Below the pieces are notes generated by a model. The model was not told where the DNA came from. It saw nothing but the letters and a program-made list of their open reading frames with translations, and did not search any database. From NCBI GenBank assembly GCA_024752435.1, contig CP103037.1:310001-374000 (forward strand): a stretch of DNA of 64,000 nt. The letters run 5' to 3'. Origin of the DNA: Allantophomopsis cytisporea. Its lineage: Eukaryota; Ascomycota; Leotiomycetes; Phacidiales; Phacidiaceae. A program made the position numbers and the translations under genes. Positions 34,001-46,737 of the stretch are shown here, one piece after another; positions within the stretch are counted from its first letter, which is position 1, and each line of letters begins with the position of its first letter.

Positions 34001-37000
34001 AGCGACAAGCCTGCCATATTGATCATAGTGGGCTGCAAGATCTGTGGCGCCGGACTGAGTTGAGCGAAGGATGGGATACTTCAAAGAGCTTTTTGTTGTG
34101 GAATCATAATGATACTGGTATTCTCCAATTTGTTTCTCCTCGGTGCCAATGAGCTTCATACCCCTTACGCTCTGCAGCTGCATCTTCTGATCGTATGAGA
34201 GGATTGAATAGTCTTGCTTCTTATCTGGAATCGACTCATGAATGCCGGCATATACGGATACCTCGAGACCATTTGGTATTTTGGAGAAGAATCCTGTCAT
34301 GGGTCGCAGGGGATCGCGTACAACAATAGATTCAGACGTCAATGTTCTTGAAACACCAAAGTGAATCCACCATTCGTACTGTCTGAACTTTTCGTCGCGT
34401 TCAAGGAGGATAACACGTACCCATGCATTGCGCATCCAGTAGCAGATCTTCCAAATTTTCATGACAAACCAGACCACAGGCGTCTGGAAGATACTGTGAC
34501 GGAGGGTGAACCACAACTCTTTCCCACAGTCAGTGCCAGCGGTGCTGACAATGGCGATGTATTGAATGAACAAGTAAAAAAATACATAAGTGTCTTTCAA
34601 AAAGTTAATTGAAGGGTTCTCGTAAGATTCTACAGCATGGGAGAGTGCTTCGTTCCAGAACACTGGTGCCGCAATAGTAGTCATTGTAGCTTCACTAGAC
34701 GAAGAGCTGCGTCTCGTTGAGCTACTGCTTTTCAATCTCCATAGAGCTGTTTCGCGAATAGATAAGCACTGCTTGATATTCCAATCAAAGAGGTCAAGTA
34801 CCACAGATTTAGAAGACGCCCAGTCGAGTATGGAATCTGTGCGAGCATGATTTCTACCAAGTATGCGATCGATGACACATTTTCGAACCTCTTCAGGAGT
34901 CGATTCCCACTCAGTATCTGGCTCAATACCAAGAGATAGATGACGCATGAGTTCGGCTGAGGATTTGCTAATGATGGCCGAAAGTTCGACCTCCTCAGAC
35001 CACGCTAGTTGAATGGACATTCTCGTAGAGATCCGTGCTTCTGGGTTCAAAAGAAGCTCTGCTAATGTGGCTGCAGAATGTGAAAAGTCGAAGATCGCCT
35101 CAAGAGATTCATGAAGCAGGGCTTCGGACGCAATTTGTGTCATAATACTCTCGCAAATCTCCTCAGAAATATGCTTCCAGGTTTCAAGAGAGGGCATACC
35201 AACGAAGATATCAAGATGACCATCCTTAGCGCACCCAATAGCAAACTGTCCGGCAGCACCACATACAGCGAGATCGCTCCTGTCGACGACGATAAGATTT
35301 GTGTTACCAGACTTCCAGTGCTCAAGTATCTGTTCCAATAGGCGATTGGCATTAGGAATGTCGGATTTGATCCCAACAGCTTCTCTCGCAAGTGCTTGCG
35401 AGAACGTTGACTTGATACCAACGCTCATTATAGATTCATCATCGAATTTGCATTCAAAGCCTTCGAGATCTTTTAGTTGCGGACGAGGGAACTGGCAAGT
35501 ATCTTCATCAGAGCCTAGGAGTTTCTGCGAGTAGACTTTCCAATTGACAAGATCCTCATCCAATGCATGAACTTCCTGGGAGGCGTCGTCGCAGAAATCA
35601 GAGTACAGCCATGTAGCAAGAGAAGCTGAGACTGAAGCCGTAATTAGGGCAATAACATCATTGTATTTGAATTCTTGAAGGTGTGGGATCTCATGAAGGA
35701 TAACTCCCACAAAATAGCCGAGAGCAACACTCAAGAAGACCATTTGGACATGGCGCCTGATATTCGTTGTGAAGACCCGGTTGAACTGAAAGATTATAAC
35801 GCCTGAATAGCCAATGATATAAAGGAAGTATAAAAGAACCTGGCTGCCGTCAATGACGAACAACCAGACGAACATTGTCATTACGCCAAAGAGGCAGAGC
35901 ATGACAGTTATGAGTTCCCAGATGGCTCCGAGCCATCGCTTCTTCTCGATACTACTTTCATTCTTCTCTGTCGCTTCGAACTCTAAAATATTTGCGAGCC
36001 GATCTGTTGATTGACGACCGGTTTTACCCCAGTAGCGCTGTAGGATGATGTCCAAGGCAATGGCGGAGGTGAGAAAGTACAGGAGTCCAAACGCAATTCC
36101 ATAACGAGCACGAACATTGGCATAGAGATTAATGCTATGTCCGTTTGCTGTCATAGATATAGAAACCCAGCGATCAAGAAGGGCAACTAGAAACAACCCC
36201 ACATTCTGTGCAATGTCGTACTTGGCGTTCCTGAAGAGTAGAAACGGACTATGCTCTTTTAAACCACGAATCAGCTGCTGTTGATTAGTAAGAGCTAACT
36301 TTGTTTGAACAATCCATGTAGAACTGTATGGATCCGGCAGAGCTTCTCCGTTGCTTTCCTTTTCAAGAAGCCAAACGACATATTTGTGACCTTTAGCCAG
36401 CTTTTTGACAAACGGATCCTTATCTTTAGATGAACCGGAAAAAAACGAGGATGGCGAGTTGTACTCCTTGATGAGCTCCATCAGCTTTCCACTTGCCACA
36501 AGTACTTGAGTTTCAGCAGCTTTACGGCGCGTCGTGGGCTTTTCAGAGATGGGGATAGAAATCTCTCCACTGCCAAAACGCTTTTCATACCACGTCATGA
36601 TTTCGGACTCTTTGATTGGATAAATCTTATCGGGCCAGCTAGTCCATGCCTTGCATAACCTGATGTACTGGAGGATGAGGACGATCAAGAAGAAATAAAG
36701 TATAGGTAGGTAGATAGCCATGTCATGACCGTTGGCGAAGGATGTGACGATAGGTGATATTAGTGTGATTAGCAGAGTCTGGCCTAGTATCAACCGCCCC
36801 GACATGAAAGGAGATCCCTCCCTATGCATTGTGGACATCACTCCTAATATGTTCAAGTAGGTTGAGAGGAGCATCAAATAGGCGACGAAGATGAAGCCGG
36901 CATACCATCCGTACTCGAAACCAAATGCGATAAATCCACAAATGCTGACCACAATTGCAAGCATAAAGCCTCCAGCGAGTCTCTGAACCATGAAAAAGTT

Positions 37001-39837
37001 CATGTTTGTAAATGCAGACTGGTAAAGATAGAATCCACCAGTACTGCCGACCCATCCAGTGATTCCTGCAGTCATCAAAAGCGCGGTGAGCAAAGCGTAG
37101 TTGGCCATGATACGTTCATCCAAGGACATGAAGGCCGTCAGGTACATTCCTCTTCCAAGAAATGTTAACAGACAGACATCAACAATAGCGGGAATACAGA
37201 AAATAGCAAGAGACCCAGCTTGACCAAGCTTGCCGCATACTTGAGCAATTTCTCTGCGGATATTTCTGACTTCTGCAGCGAGTGAATGATCATTGTCGTC
37301 AGAGAGAATTGTAGACTTTTGGTATGCCGAGAAAACCTCTCTCCCATTCCATGCTTCGAGGGGCGGAGGGTATTGGTTTAGATGTTGACGGTAGTCGTCA
37401 TAGATTATGGCTCCCAGTGCGCGGGGTTTAATTCCAAAGTAGATCTCGCACTGTGATCCCACAACCCAAAGCTCTGCGAACACAGCTGCCTGATCATGCT
37501 GCTGCAAGAACAAAGGACATCGATCAGTTGTCTCCAGGAAGACTTCTTCGAAAGCTCGGCGACGGAGAGCACAAAAGAACATGAGTGAATACAAGTCAAT
37601 AATGATTTCAGAAGTCTCACGGCCACTGCTTTTGTTGTAGGCATTGACGATTGGCGTAGATAGACGCTCCAATTTATCAAAGTCTTGTGCGTACAGTGCC
37701 TCATCAAGTGTTCTGAGGATCTTATTCGACGCAGCCTCTAAATGTTCCAAACGTGGTAACGCTGTATGGCCGACTTTGACATACGATGCAAGTCGCATCT
37801 GAAATATTTCATGCATAGTAATGTTGCCCGCTAGCAGCTTTTGGGAATGAGCATCGACCCAGTAAAGTCTATCAGGTTCATCGACCAAAAGTTTTTCACA
37901 TTGTGATGATACGATGTCAAGAAGTTCAGAATCCGCTAGAGAGATTCTTATTTGCTCCATTAACATCAGTAATTCAGAGTAAGATGATTTCTCTAACTCA
38001 GACTGGATCCTAGGAGGTAAGACTTCCCCGCGAGATTTGGAAAGTATATACTCAAACTCAAAGATTTCTTTTCTGGGGACGCCTTTGTGTGCCAAGAAAG
38101 CATGAATGATTGTGCCAGAGACATCTGGAGATTTTAATGACATGAATATAGAAACATTATCTTGATCTGGCAGACTCTCTGCTTTGGATACGGCCCAAAA
38201 GTGAGCTCGATTATTAGGTAAGGAGAACCCAGTATCGAGACCGCGATAAATTTTAACAGTTCTTGCGTGAAGTCCGTCGGCAAGCTCGCTGATCAGATCA
38301 GAAAACTTGTGCTGAATTTGAAGGATTTCCTTGACCACAGTACATAATGTCCAGTAATCTCCTTCTGGCAACGGATCCAGCAACCCTAGCTTATGAAGGT
38401 GGACCTGGGACTCAGCTATGGCCAGGTATTGTTCATCAAAGCATTCATCTTGAAGACCAAAGCAGCCCTTAGTGCACATACGAAGATTTTGACTAGAGAC
38501 CTCCCAGAAGTTACTGCGTGGAGGAGCAGAGGGCAGGTAATCCGGAGAGACTATCATCTCTCCAGTATCCGCAGACATTTCTTCCTTGTGGGACTGTAAC
38601 AAAAAATCCTTTGAAAGGCCCGGCAAAGCTCGCTCGATTTGGTCGAGAACTGAGTGAGATATGGAATTAGATTTCTTGTTGGGAGCGACTGGGAATGAGG
38701 ATGTCCATGATTTCTGAGCCTGAGATTGTTAGCCGCCATGATTGACAAGAGATTCGGCGACATTATACTTACACTGACAATATCATCCCGTTTCAGCCAA
38801 TCAAAGCCACTAAAACAATCCTGATTTGGCATGCCATGATCCAGTTTGACAACTTCAGTCTCAGGTGCGCTGTACAGAACAGCATCGTTGAATTTAGCAA
38901 ATTTGTTGCTACGACGAATAACAGCAGGAATCGGTCTCTTATGCCAGAGATCGAGGAATCCCACGAAAAGCTTTGGGCGGATCTTTCGTTCTGCTTCGCA
39001 CAGAGCAAGACTATCTCTGAGTTTTGCGGCTTGGAAAAAGTCTCGGCGCTCTCCATTATTGAGGATTGCTGCATTTTGAAAAATGATACCAGTGGCTAGG
39101 GAAGGGTGGATTCGGAGATTAAGATCGGGTGATTGCTCGATATACAAGACTCTGACTTCCGCATCTGCCAACATTTTGAGAATATTTAGAAGGACAACCG
39201 GCTCCGAGTCACCCGAAGCTACAGCCGCACCAGTTAGGCCTTTCGATACGAGAAGGGACTTGATATCATGGACAACATGACTGTAATCTGATTCAGTACC
39301 GAGAATCTTGGCTAAATCCTGAGACTCAAAAAGTCCGAACACAAGTTTGGCCTCGGCTTTTCGTACTTCGTTGATTGGCGTCCCCATTGAAGCCCTTCTC
39401 CACATGTTTGGTACACACGCAAAGGATTTCGAAATTGGAACTATACAGAGATCCAGACTTGCACTCCAATCTCTGGTTTCATCACCAGGTAGCCAATAGC
39501 CGAAGGTTTTTATAGAGGATTCAAACTCGACAGCGTGGATTTTGGATGGCTCCAACTTGTCATCATTGGCTTTCTCGCTCGGAGGTAGGCTCCCTTTGGT
39601 CTTATATCGATGGTACTTTCTGAGCGCACTCTTCGAGCCCCAATATAACAATGGGAATGAAAGACAAACAACTCCAAGTATGAGTACGAGGTATTGATAC
39701 CAGTTGGAAAGAAGCCCTGCGGCAGACAAGATCGAGTTTGTGTATACAAGGAATTTAGGCGACTTGCCATTCTGAACTTCCACTGCCGCGGTATCAGCGG
39801 CGGGATCATAGCTGAGAGGAGTAAAGAAAGAGGCCAT
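31039..39837 (-). CDS. gtb3: Giant polytopic glycosyltransferase with PelF-like GT4 domain (Gtb3-like), GAG synthase
   Basis: Three exons on the minus strand (39837-38773, 38719-32214, 32164-31039) give about 2,898 aa. Intron 1 is 53 nt (GTAAGT, GCTAAC, CTCAG, phase 0) and intron 2 is 49 nt (GTAAGT, ACTAAT, CACAG, phase 2). One helix lies near residues 45-70, followed by a cytosolic region. Then come two groups of membrane segments (about exon-2 positions 37230-36650 and 36250-35600), a long soluble part, and a C-terminal glycosyltransferase. That domain starts with a DUF3492-like VIFTDTGCWPDAPGGVSNCR and ends with the GT4 E-x7-E region SEGLPLAIGEAALSG. Bacterial PelF, the Pel polymerase, has the same domain pair. 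In Aspergillus gtb3 is the predicted synthase/exporter of galactosaminogalactan at the plasma membrane. A possible 48-nt in-frame intron sits at 32770-32817. It diverges from uge3. Confidence 0.9.
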
Positions 39838-41227
39838 GATGATCAGATATTGGCGAGAGGCACCGTTAACCGTGCAATCGGAGTATATGAATTTGATTAT
39901 CGGTGCATCAAGTGGTTATCAAATTATGGTAACAAAAATAAATCAAAAACAAAATGATAAAAGACAAATAGAACAAATGGAAGAGGAGTCATAGGGGGAG
40001 GCCTCGGTCGAATACAACTAGGGTGATGGCACAATAGGATGTGTCAAAACAAGTGTGAGAAATAATAAGACGAAGAAAGAATCATTCGAAAGGGGAGCCC
40101 AGATGAGTTGCCCCCAAATTGAATACCAACGAAGCGCTCCAAGAGGCAAACCACAGCTAAGAACCAATAAGGTACATCTGTTGTCTAATTCGGAACATGT
40201 TGGTTGCAAACGTAATCGTCACATGGCATGTCCATAGTTTATGTTGAGCTCGCATCTGCGTCGCCATGATTATGGTATTGGCAAACTATGCTAGATGCAA
40301 TGCATTATTTCAATGGTCGGCTAGTTGTCATGGTGAGGACGAAGGATATATTGGGTGCGGTAATATAAAAGAGGATACTAGTGGCTCATTGTCACCAAGA
40401 CTGGCCTATTAGTTGGCCAAGGAGTAAATGGAATGTGGTATATTGAGTGCTTGAGTCATTCTCGAGGTACGGAAGTCCATCTGTTCTGCGGTGAATCTAA
40501 AGACGTTTATGAAGATTATTAGACCCCATTCGGACTTGCCGCCTCGCTACAGAATCTAGATCTTCCACATTAAGGATAGCGCATCTGGATGAATCGAAGC
40601 TTAATTTCACCTCTTCATCTCTCCACATCATCGCGTTTCCCAATCGTGCTACTTATGAGGTCTATATCCTGGTGAAGTGTTTTTACAGCGCTCTTGCGAT
40701 GGTCTCATCACCGCATGCAGAAGTTGACCCATGATCCATCCGGTGTGCTATCAGGAGTTCGGCAAATTTAGGTATCTTCTTCAATCGCCTCAAATTCCTC
40801 CACCTCCACTATTCCGCTCTCAGATCCACATAACGGAGACTTGCCGTAAGTCAGGTGGTTCGACTCAATTCTATCAGTTATTGGCATGTAAGTTGCAGCA
40901 TGTCGAAAGGTTGGGAATTGAGCTTCGGCTGTTTGTGGTCAAGGCATTTCGAGAAAGTGGCCTGTATCTGCATGTAATTGTGCATGTCTAGACCTTGGCA
41001 CTGGAATTTGTGGAAAAGTATCATGCTTCTGTATTGACGCCATTGGGAATTCATTTAAGAAAGATTATCCGGAAGCCTCGACACTATAAAATAAAAAGGC
41101 TCTGCACTCCATCTACATATTTGTCTCATTAACACCTCAAGAACCTCACACATCTACGGATTCTCCTTCTTTTCAAAGCTCAACTCTTCCTATATTCTAA
41201 TTCTCATTTGTGTCAACTCTCACAGTT
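39838..41227. other. Shared divergent promoter region of gtb3 and uge3
   Basis: 1.39 kb between divergent start codons. Short ORFs (for example 40731-40991) have no support. The arrangement would allow co-regulation of synthase and epimerase. Confidence 0.6.
41085..41091 (+). promoter_or_regulatory. TATA box of uge3
   Basis: TATAAAA lies 143 nt upstream of the uge3 ATG and is followed by a CT-rich leader. Confidence 0.55.
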
Positions 41228-42951
41228 ATGGCAGTCCTTCAGGCTCCAGCAGATGCTGCCCGAGCGGCAGTTAAAAACCATCCAATTATCTTAGTGACGG
41301 GTGGAACAGGATACATTGGATCGCATACGGTTCTTGAAATCCTCAAGGCAGGATGTGCTGTGGCTGTTGTCGATAACCTCTGCAATAGTCATTTGGAAGC
41401 TCTAATCAGAGTGTACTACATTGCAAAAGCCGAATATGTCCGACAAGGTCTTGATCCTGAAACGCTACCACCCCTAATTTTCCACAATGCTGATATGCGC
41501 GATCGCCGTGGTTTGGCCAGAGTTTTCCAATGTTATCAACAACCATCATCTCCAATGGGAAATTTAGCAGAAAGTAAATTTAATGCAACCATTGTCGGGC
41601 CGTTATCAGCGAAGGAGAGCTACAAAATAACCGATTACAATATGGATATCTCAAAGCAGACCGCCCCGATCACTTCAACCAGACTTGTTAAGGCACGTAT
41701 CAACTCAGTTGTTCACTTTGCAGCTCTTAAAGCGGTCGGTGATAGTGTTGCAAAGCCTCTTGCATACTACCAAAACAATATCAATGGCTTACTCAATCTT
41801 CTTGATGCCATGGAGACGTATCATGTACCCGCAATGGTATTTTCCAGCAGCGCTGTCGTCTACGGCACTGGGAAAGAAGCCAATATAAATGAGGATTCGA
41901 TTACGGTTGGTGGAAAGGGTGCTGGTGGAGGTCTCGTTACGAATCCATACGGCAGAAGCAAGTGGTTCGCCGAAGAAATGAGTAAGTTCAACGTCGTAGC
42001 TTTCAAAAATTGACACTAAATCTACCAACAGTCAATGATTACTGCATAGCAAATCCTGATTTCACTGCTGTGTCTCTTCGCTACTTCAACCCAACTGGTT
42101 CTCATCCGTCTGGGCTAATTGGAGAAGATCCAAAGGGTACCCCAAACAACATTGTCCCTGTTATTATGCAGGCTATGCAGCGAAAGAGAAGCAAGGTCTA
42201 TGTTTTCGGGTCCAATTATGATACCAATGACGGCACGGGAGTAAGAGACTACATTCACGTTTCTGATCTTGCCCGTGGACACTTGGCCGCTCTGCGTTCA
42301 TTGATTCCCGGAGCCGTTCAAGAACACGCCAATTCTCGAAGACTGTCATTAATCTCACCTGGTGAGACTGGTGTTTCAGCTCAGCCAAATTACCGTGTCT
42401 ACAATTTAGGCACTGGTCATGGATACTCCGTTCTCGAGATTCTCCAAGCTTTTGCGAAGCTCAGTGGTCATGACATTCCTTTTGCCATGTCTGACTCTCG
42501 TCCAGGTGACTTAGGAACAGTGACAGCTAGCACTTCAAAGGCTAGCAATGAGCTTGGTTGGCAAGCAGAGTACGATCTCCAAGATATGTGTCGTGATGTC
42601 TTTACATGGGCTACGGAGAATCCTGCTGGCTACGAGCGGCTACGACGACTTTCTGCAATCGCACTTAAGGATCCCGGAGCTATGAGAAAGGCTAGTGTTG
42701 CAGTTGGATTGGAATCTCGAGGAGATTTATCTGCCCTTGTTGAGTCGTTTGCAAATCTTGCTACTGATCCGCAAGGTTTCGATGACATGGTCAGAAGACT
42801 CAGTGGCCTCAGTGACAATTTGAAAGATGAGCTGGAACCAGGCACTTCACCTGACGGCACTAATGCTAGCTCAGGTTCCAATCCCGGACCTCAATGGGGC
42901 TTGTTTGGTGACTCCTGGAAGGATCAACACACATTGCCTATCCGTACTTGA
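41228..42951 (+). CDS. uge3: UDP-glucose/UDP-GlcNAc 4-epimerase (Uge3-like), GAG cluster
   Basis: Exons 41228-41981 and 42032-42951 give 557 aa. The 50-nt intron has GTAAGT and CAACAG and joins in phase 1 as EEM-I-NDYC. The start is the first ATG after a CT-rich leader. The NAD-binding motif ILVTGGTGYIGSH lies at about 21-33, the catalytic Ser in FSSSAVVYG (206-208), and the YxxxK in NPYGRSK (Y241, K245). RYFNPTGSHPSGLIGEDP and GTGVRDYIHVSDLARGH are epimerase hallmarks. In Aspergillus Uge3 supplies UDP-Gal and UDP-GalNAc for galactosaminogalactan. Oddities are a ~55-residue insertion in the middle of the NAD domain (about 113-165) and a ~100-residue C-terminal extension after ENPAGY, which make it longer than the ~340-370 aa of ordinary GalE. 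It works in the cytosol, feeding gtb3. Confidence 0.93.
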
Positions 42952-43604
42952 TTGTAACTACGGCTATCTCCTCAATCCATGTAGATAAAACTTTCAATGT
43001 CTCTTTTACCATATGTAACTCACTTTTAGTTACAAACCCCCAAAAGTTGATGGATTGATTTTTGTGAAATTTATTTAATTGTGGGTGTTATGTTTCGCGT
43101 ATGAATTGCCTGTTTGACAAGGATATTCCGGGGACTATTTTACAAACATTATCGATAGTAAATATCTGTCAGGTGATGCCAGTTGCCATCTTAGAGAACA
43201 CGGTAGATTAGACAGGAATCTGATAGATATGCTAGCTACTCATAGCACGCTTTAGTAAGTTCAGCTAACCTCCGGAGAAATCCCAAGGCCTCCCGAATTT
43301 CTGAACACGGAAAATAACCTCTAGTGCATTTACAAACTCTAATGATAGTCGATTATAAGTCCTTGATGCATTATGAGAAAAAAGATGTCCGCGAACAGCA
43401 GTATGCCTCCAATGTAGGCGCATCCAGTCCTGCTTAGTCCACGTCACTCAAAACGTATGCTGACCTTATGGAAGAATTTCCCGATTGATCGGAGAAATGG
43501 ATGGTGTGGCGATGGGACCCGATTCATACTACGCACTGAACGAGAATCTATATGCTTAACATAGAATATCTCTTCTAAATATTGTCAAAAATGAAAATTT
43601 GGCC
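42952..43604. other. Intergenic region upstream of agd3
   Basis: 653 nt between uge3 and agd3 (same strand). No gene. An overlapping uORF ends the region (see 43591-43635). Confidence 0.5.
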
Positions 43605-43635
43605 ATGGCGCAATCACTGCTCACAGGCCTCATGA
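43591..43635 (+). promoter_or_regulatory. Short uORF overlapping the agd3 start
   Basis: An ATG at 43591 opens a 14-residue ORF ending at 43635, out of frame with and overlapping the agd3 ATG (43605). If it is inside the transcript it would reduce agd3 translation; the transcription start is unknown. Confidence 0.4.
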
Positions 43636-45931
43636 GGCTATTGATCGCAACAACACTTTTCTCGCAAACGTTGGCACTTGTGTATAACTCAACTGCTCTG
43701 ATTTTTGCTTCCACTCCAGAAACGCTGGACGAGTGTGCATATATACTCAATGGATACGGTATCCGTCATGACGAATTCATGGTGCCTCAAGAAGGAATCT
43801 CTCTCCCTGAATTGGAAAACAATGATGGTGGGAATTATGGGTTGATTATTGTGAACGCACAAGTACAATATGCAGGTCAATCTGCTCTCACAAATGACCA
43901 GTGGAATACTCTGTACGCCTATCAGTTGAAATATAACATCAGAATGGTACATCTGGACGTTATTCCTTCTGCAACATTCGGAGCAGAAGCGCTGGGAAAC
44001 TGCTGCGCCAACAACGAAGAGCAAAATATAACTATTGTTGCTAATGTCATGGCGAAGTCATTCCCATCTGCAGGGCTAAAGTAAAGGAATCTAAACGAAT
44101 CTTTATGATTTATGCTAATTATACTACAGAATTGCCAACCTGAGTTCCCTCAATTTGTACCATTACCCAGCCAATATCACCAATACTTCGACCACTGAGG
44201 CATACTATACTTTCGCGCCCAACCATGATTTTCCAAGTGAAAGCGTAGGTGGAGTCATCAACCAATTCAACGATGGGCGAGAGCAAATGGCATCTTTTAC
44301 ATCTATGGGAAACTGGAGTATGACTAATACATATCTTGCACATGCATGGGTCCAATGGGGGTATCGAGGCCTCTATCAAGGATATCGACGAGTATACCTA
44401 CAAACCCAAAGTAAGAGCTCATCCAGTATCACGAAATTTCCAAATACTTACAGTTCTAGTCGATGACCTGTTTCTTCAGACCGCCATGTATACTACCAAT
44501 AGTCTCTTCCGCCTCCGCTCTGAAGATCTGGACGAGCATCTGAGCTGGGCAGCAGATCTCAACACTCGTCTGACGAATGGCTCCTCCTACTTCACAGAAT
44601 TTGGATTCAATGGAAATGGAAATCTGATATTTGACTATACAGCCGACAAAAATGTCACCGCCTTCACTTGTGCCAACCCTGTATTCACAGACTGGCAAGA
44701 ACCCAATATCGATCTCGAGTATATCAAGCCACTTGGCGCTGGTGCTTCTCTCTGGCCATCATCTTATACATTTCACTGGACTGGACAGTGTGTTTTCCTT
44801 GATCCGCTGGCTGCCTGGTTATCCAATACCAGCAATCGAGATGCTATTGGGTTGGTTTCTCACACATTTACCCACCTGGAACTTGACAATGCCACTTATC
44901 ATGACGCAATTCGCGAAATTCATTTCAATTTGCAATTTGCAGAACTGTTAAACATCACCAACTCTGCAAAATTCAGTGCTAGTGGCTTAATACCTCCAGC
45001 CATTACAGGGCTGCACAATGGCGACGTGATTCGTGCTTGGTCCGACAATGGATTGTGGAATGCAATTGGTGACAACACTCGTCCCATTCTCAGAAATCCC
45101 GTGAGTCTAAAAGCTCCAAATCTGGTACATCTGCTGACTTTAAAGCTTAATTTTCATTGGCCGCTCATGACTACTATGTCAGAGAATGGCCATGATGGTT
45201 ATCAAATCACACCTAGATTCGCCACTAGAATTTACTACAACTGGTATATCCCTTACTACCCCTAGATTTTGCTTCTCTAACCATACTGCTATAGTGCTGA
45301 GGTAGACTGCGATGTGCAACAGTGGGTCGATACTGAGCATGGTACTCCAAATGGTACAATCTATGATTTGCTTGACTTGGAACGCGAAACGGTTACAAAC
45401 CAGCTGATGTCACTTTTCCATGGTAAATATTCCTCTCCAATCCACGATACTTCAAACCGGATATGTATTGACTTTCCAAAAGACCCTTACATGTTCCATC
45501 AACCCAATCTCCGTTCCGTGGATATGGATCCCATTGTCTTGAATGGCCGGAGTCAAAAGCTATCATTGCTACAGATGTGGTTGGAAACAGTAACATCACA
45601 GATGACAGACTTGGTTACCTGGCCCATCATTACCTTGAAGCACGACCATATTGCAATGGGATTCAATCAGCGCATGATTCTTGACTCCTGCAATCCATAC
45701 ATGCAGATTACGACGAATGCTACTTCTGGAAACTCGACAACAATCACTGGAATTACTATTCGTGCTGATGGAGACTCCTGTGATGTGACGGTACCATTCA
45801 CTGTTCCGAGCGATGTTGTGGATTCAAAGGGCTTCTTGAGAGAACAGATCGGAGCAGATCCGTTAACAATCTGGGTTAAGTTGGATGGAGATGCGGTCGA
45901 TTTTCAACTGAGTCAAAGTATTGCTACTTGA
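43605..45931 (+). CDS. agd3: Secreted polysaccharide deacetylase (Agd3-like), GAG cluster
   Basis: Five exons: 43605-44080, 44130-44410, 44454-45100, 45146-45243 and 45295-45931. They encode 712 aa; the introns are 43-51 nt. All four junctions keep the frame (LK-IANL, QTQ-ILVDDL, RNP-LNFHW, YYN-CAEVDC). A signal peptide covers about 1-24. The deacetylase-type metal site is visible as VDD (256-257) and HTFTH (H389, H393), followed by conserved YQITPRFATRIYYN. Many N-glycosylation sites suggest an extracellular enzyme. In Aspergillus Agd3 (family CE18) removes acetyl groups from GalNAc in galactosaminogalactan, giving the polymer its positive charge and adhesiveness. It follows uge3 on the same strand and converges with ega3. 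Intron 3 is in frame, so unspliced reading adds 15 false residues. Confidence 0.9.
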
Positions 45932-46737
45932 GAATGTTGCGCCTTGAAGATGTATTCTAGGCAAGACGCGGGAAGGGCTGTGAGTTCCCCTGGCATAGCA
46001 AAACACAATTGGAATTTATAAGTTCTACAGCGCCTGAGAGTTATTTTTGGAAGAATGATTCTTCATGCGTTATGCACATATCTGAGCTCTATATGTTTTG
46101 AATTGAGAAAAAAGATCTGGTCTCTCTCGTACGGATCTTATCCGTTCTACGTTTTATGTGTACTAATATAGAGTTTCTATTGATTGTGCAGTCCATTTTC
46201 AATCTTTGTGGCACCACGTTCAAGAGTTGATGACCATAAACGTGACAAACTTCAAGGCCGATAGAGACCTCGGCACTCTATAAAGTATCCTTACCTAAAA
46301 CATCAATCACGGAACAAGCTCTCATAATTCAAGGCTTACCATTAAGAGCCAAAGCTGAGAAGTTGACATCACCTCTACGGATTCGGAAGTGGATGCATTA
46401 GCACAAACTTTAAGTGGGAATTTTGGAAAATTGATTTGTAATATGTGTTAAGACGATTTTCCTCCTAATACTTGATAAGTACACCCTTTAACTTACTCTC
46501 ATATTCCAAGTCAAAGGCTTGAGGTTCTGTATTATTGAGCAACACACTTCGGCACTTATGGTCTTGCAGGTTTTGCTCACATCTCTTTGACGGATTCAAG
46601 ATTTCAAGAAAACATAACTCGTGACTGCTGCAAAATTGAAATAAATTTGTGAGGTAGAATATACAGACTATGATAGAATCATTTGATAGCCGCCCTAATG
46701 GGAAAGGTTCCGAACTCCAAACTCCAAGTCAAACCAA
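45932..46737. other. Intergenic region between convergent agd3 and ega3
   Basis: AT-rich 3' regions of both genes; no gene seen. Confidence 0.5.

Noticed and set aside
44336..45265. Single uninterrupted ORF in agd3
   Set aside because: It begins in the wrong frame and reads through the in-frame 45-nt intron 45101-45145; the five-exon model restores the conserved segments.
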